Source: CAIWXH01 sp964555675 (GTDB taxonomy: Bacteria > Chloroflexota > Chloroflexia > Chloroflexales > Chloroflexaceae). Taken from it: a stretch of DNA of 12,927 nucleotides. The stretch covers positions 1 to 12,927 of the forward strand of contig CAZKTU010000195.1 of assembly GCA_964555675.1 (NCBI GenBank). Reading direction: 5' to 3'. Position numbers and translations under genes: made by a program. Below the pieces are notes generated by a model. That model was not told the origin of the DNA, did not search any database, and saw only the letters and a program-made list of their open reading frames with translations. The stretch's first letter is position 1. Each line of letters starts with the position of its first letter. This document shows, piece by piece, positions 12,820 to 12,927 of the stretch.

Positions 12820-12927
12820 CGACTATTACGCACCCAACACGCTCACCATAGACGCCGGCCCCTCATGCAGGACCGGCCTGAGATCATGTGCATGCAACGA
12901 TCACCTGTCCATTCAACGATCGCGCTT
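12820..12927. other. Right-edge region without a recognised gene
   Basis: No supported gene is seen. GCCGG (12854-12858) and CCGGC (12873-12877), with inner CCT/AGG pairing, form a hairpin without a following T-run. It could help end transcription of the preceding small gene, but this is weak. Confidence 0.3.

Overview
The window is a GC-rich, densely packed bacterial segment in which every confidently called complete gene runs on the plus strand. The gene set suggests a Chloroflexota (green non-sulfur) bacterium: long VanW-domain proteins with paired peptidoglycan-binding modules, a multi-SH3 NlpC/P60 hydrolase, and a YkuD protein with tandem 'GFPISE...VQYFERARF' repeats. Two promoters place the -10 hexamer about seven bases before an ATG, which fits the leaderless style of that part of the tree. 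The taxonomic call is an inference from protein style, not a database match.

Region 1 (1-353): the 5' end of a minus-strand gene runs off the left edge. Its product begins almost directly at a motif resembling the C-terminal type-2 copper-ligand segment of NirK-type nitrite reductases. The intergenic region beside it holds a perfect CRP/FNR-type palindrome, TGTGA-N6-TCACA. Region 2 (354-770): a small, apparently leaderless membrane protein with a HEHCAIHC motif.

Region 3 (937-7938) is a cell-envelope block of VanW, 3xSH3-NlpC/P60, YkuD L,D-transpeptidase and a second VanW. All four products have an N-terminal membrane anchor and an extracellular peptidoglycan-acting domain. VanW-domain proteins of Clostridioides difficile have been reported to act as L,D-transpeptidases. 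If that holds here, the block encodes three candidate 3-3 cross-linking enzymes and one peptidoglycan endopeptidase, i.e. a wall-remodelling module.

Region 4 (7955-12425) is a metal-response module. A MerR-family regulator with an unusual C-terminal domain starts 16 bases after the second vanW. It is followed by two near-identical MerR-type promoters (TTGACT, 20-bp spacer, TAGGCT) 243 bp apart. The first overlaps the merR stop codon and the second sits just upstream of a Zn/Cd/Pb-type P1B ATPase. An SRPBCC-like protein and a PmtA/UbiE-like methyltransferase follow with ATGA-type coupling, probably as one metal-induced operon.

Region 5 (12426-12927): a strong promoter overlaps the methyltransferase stop codon and points to a leaderless ATG, but the better coding frame lies one register away, so the small gene here is doubtful or frameshifted. 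No rRNA, tRNA, CRISPR array, insertion sequence or origin was recognised.
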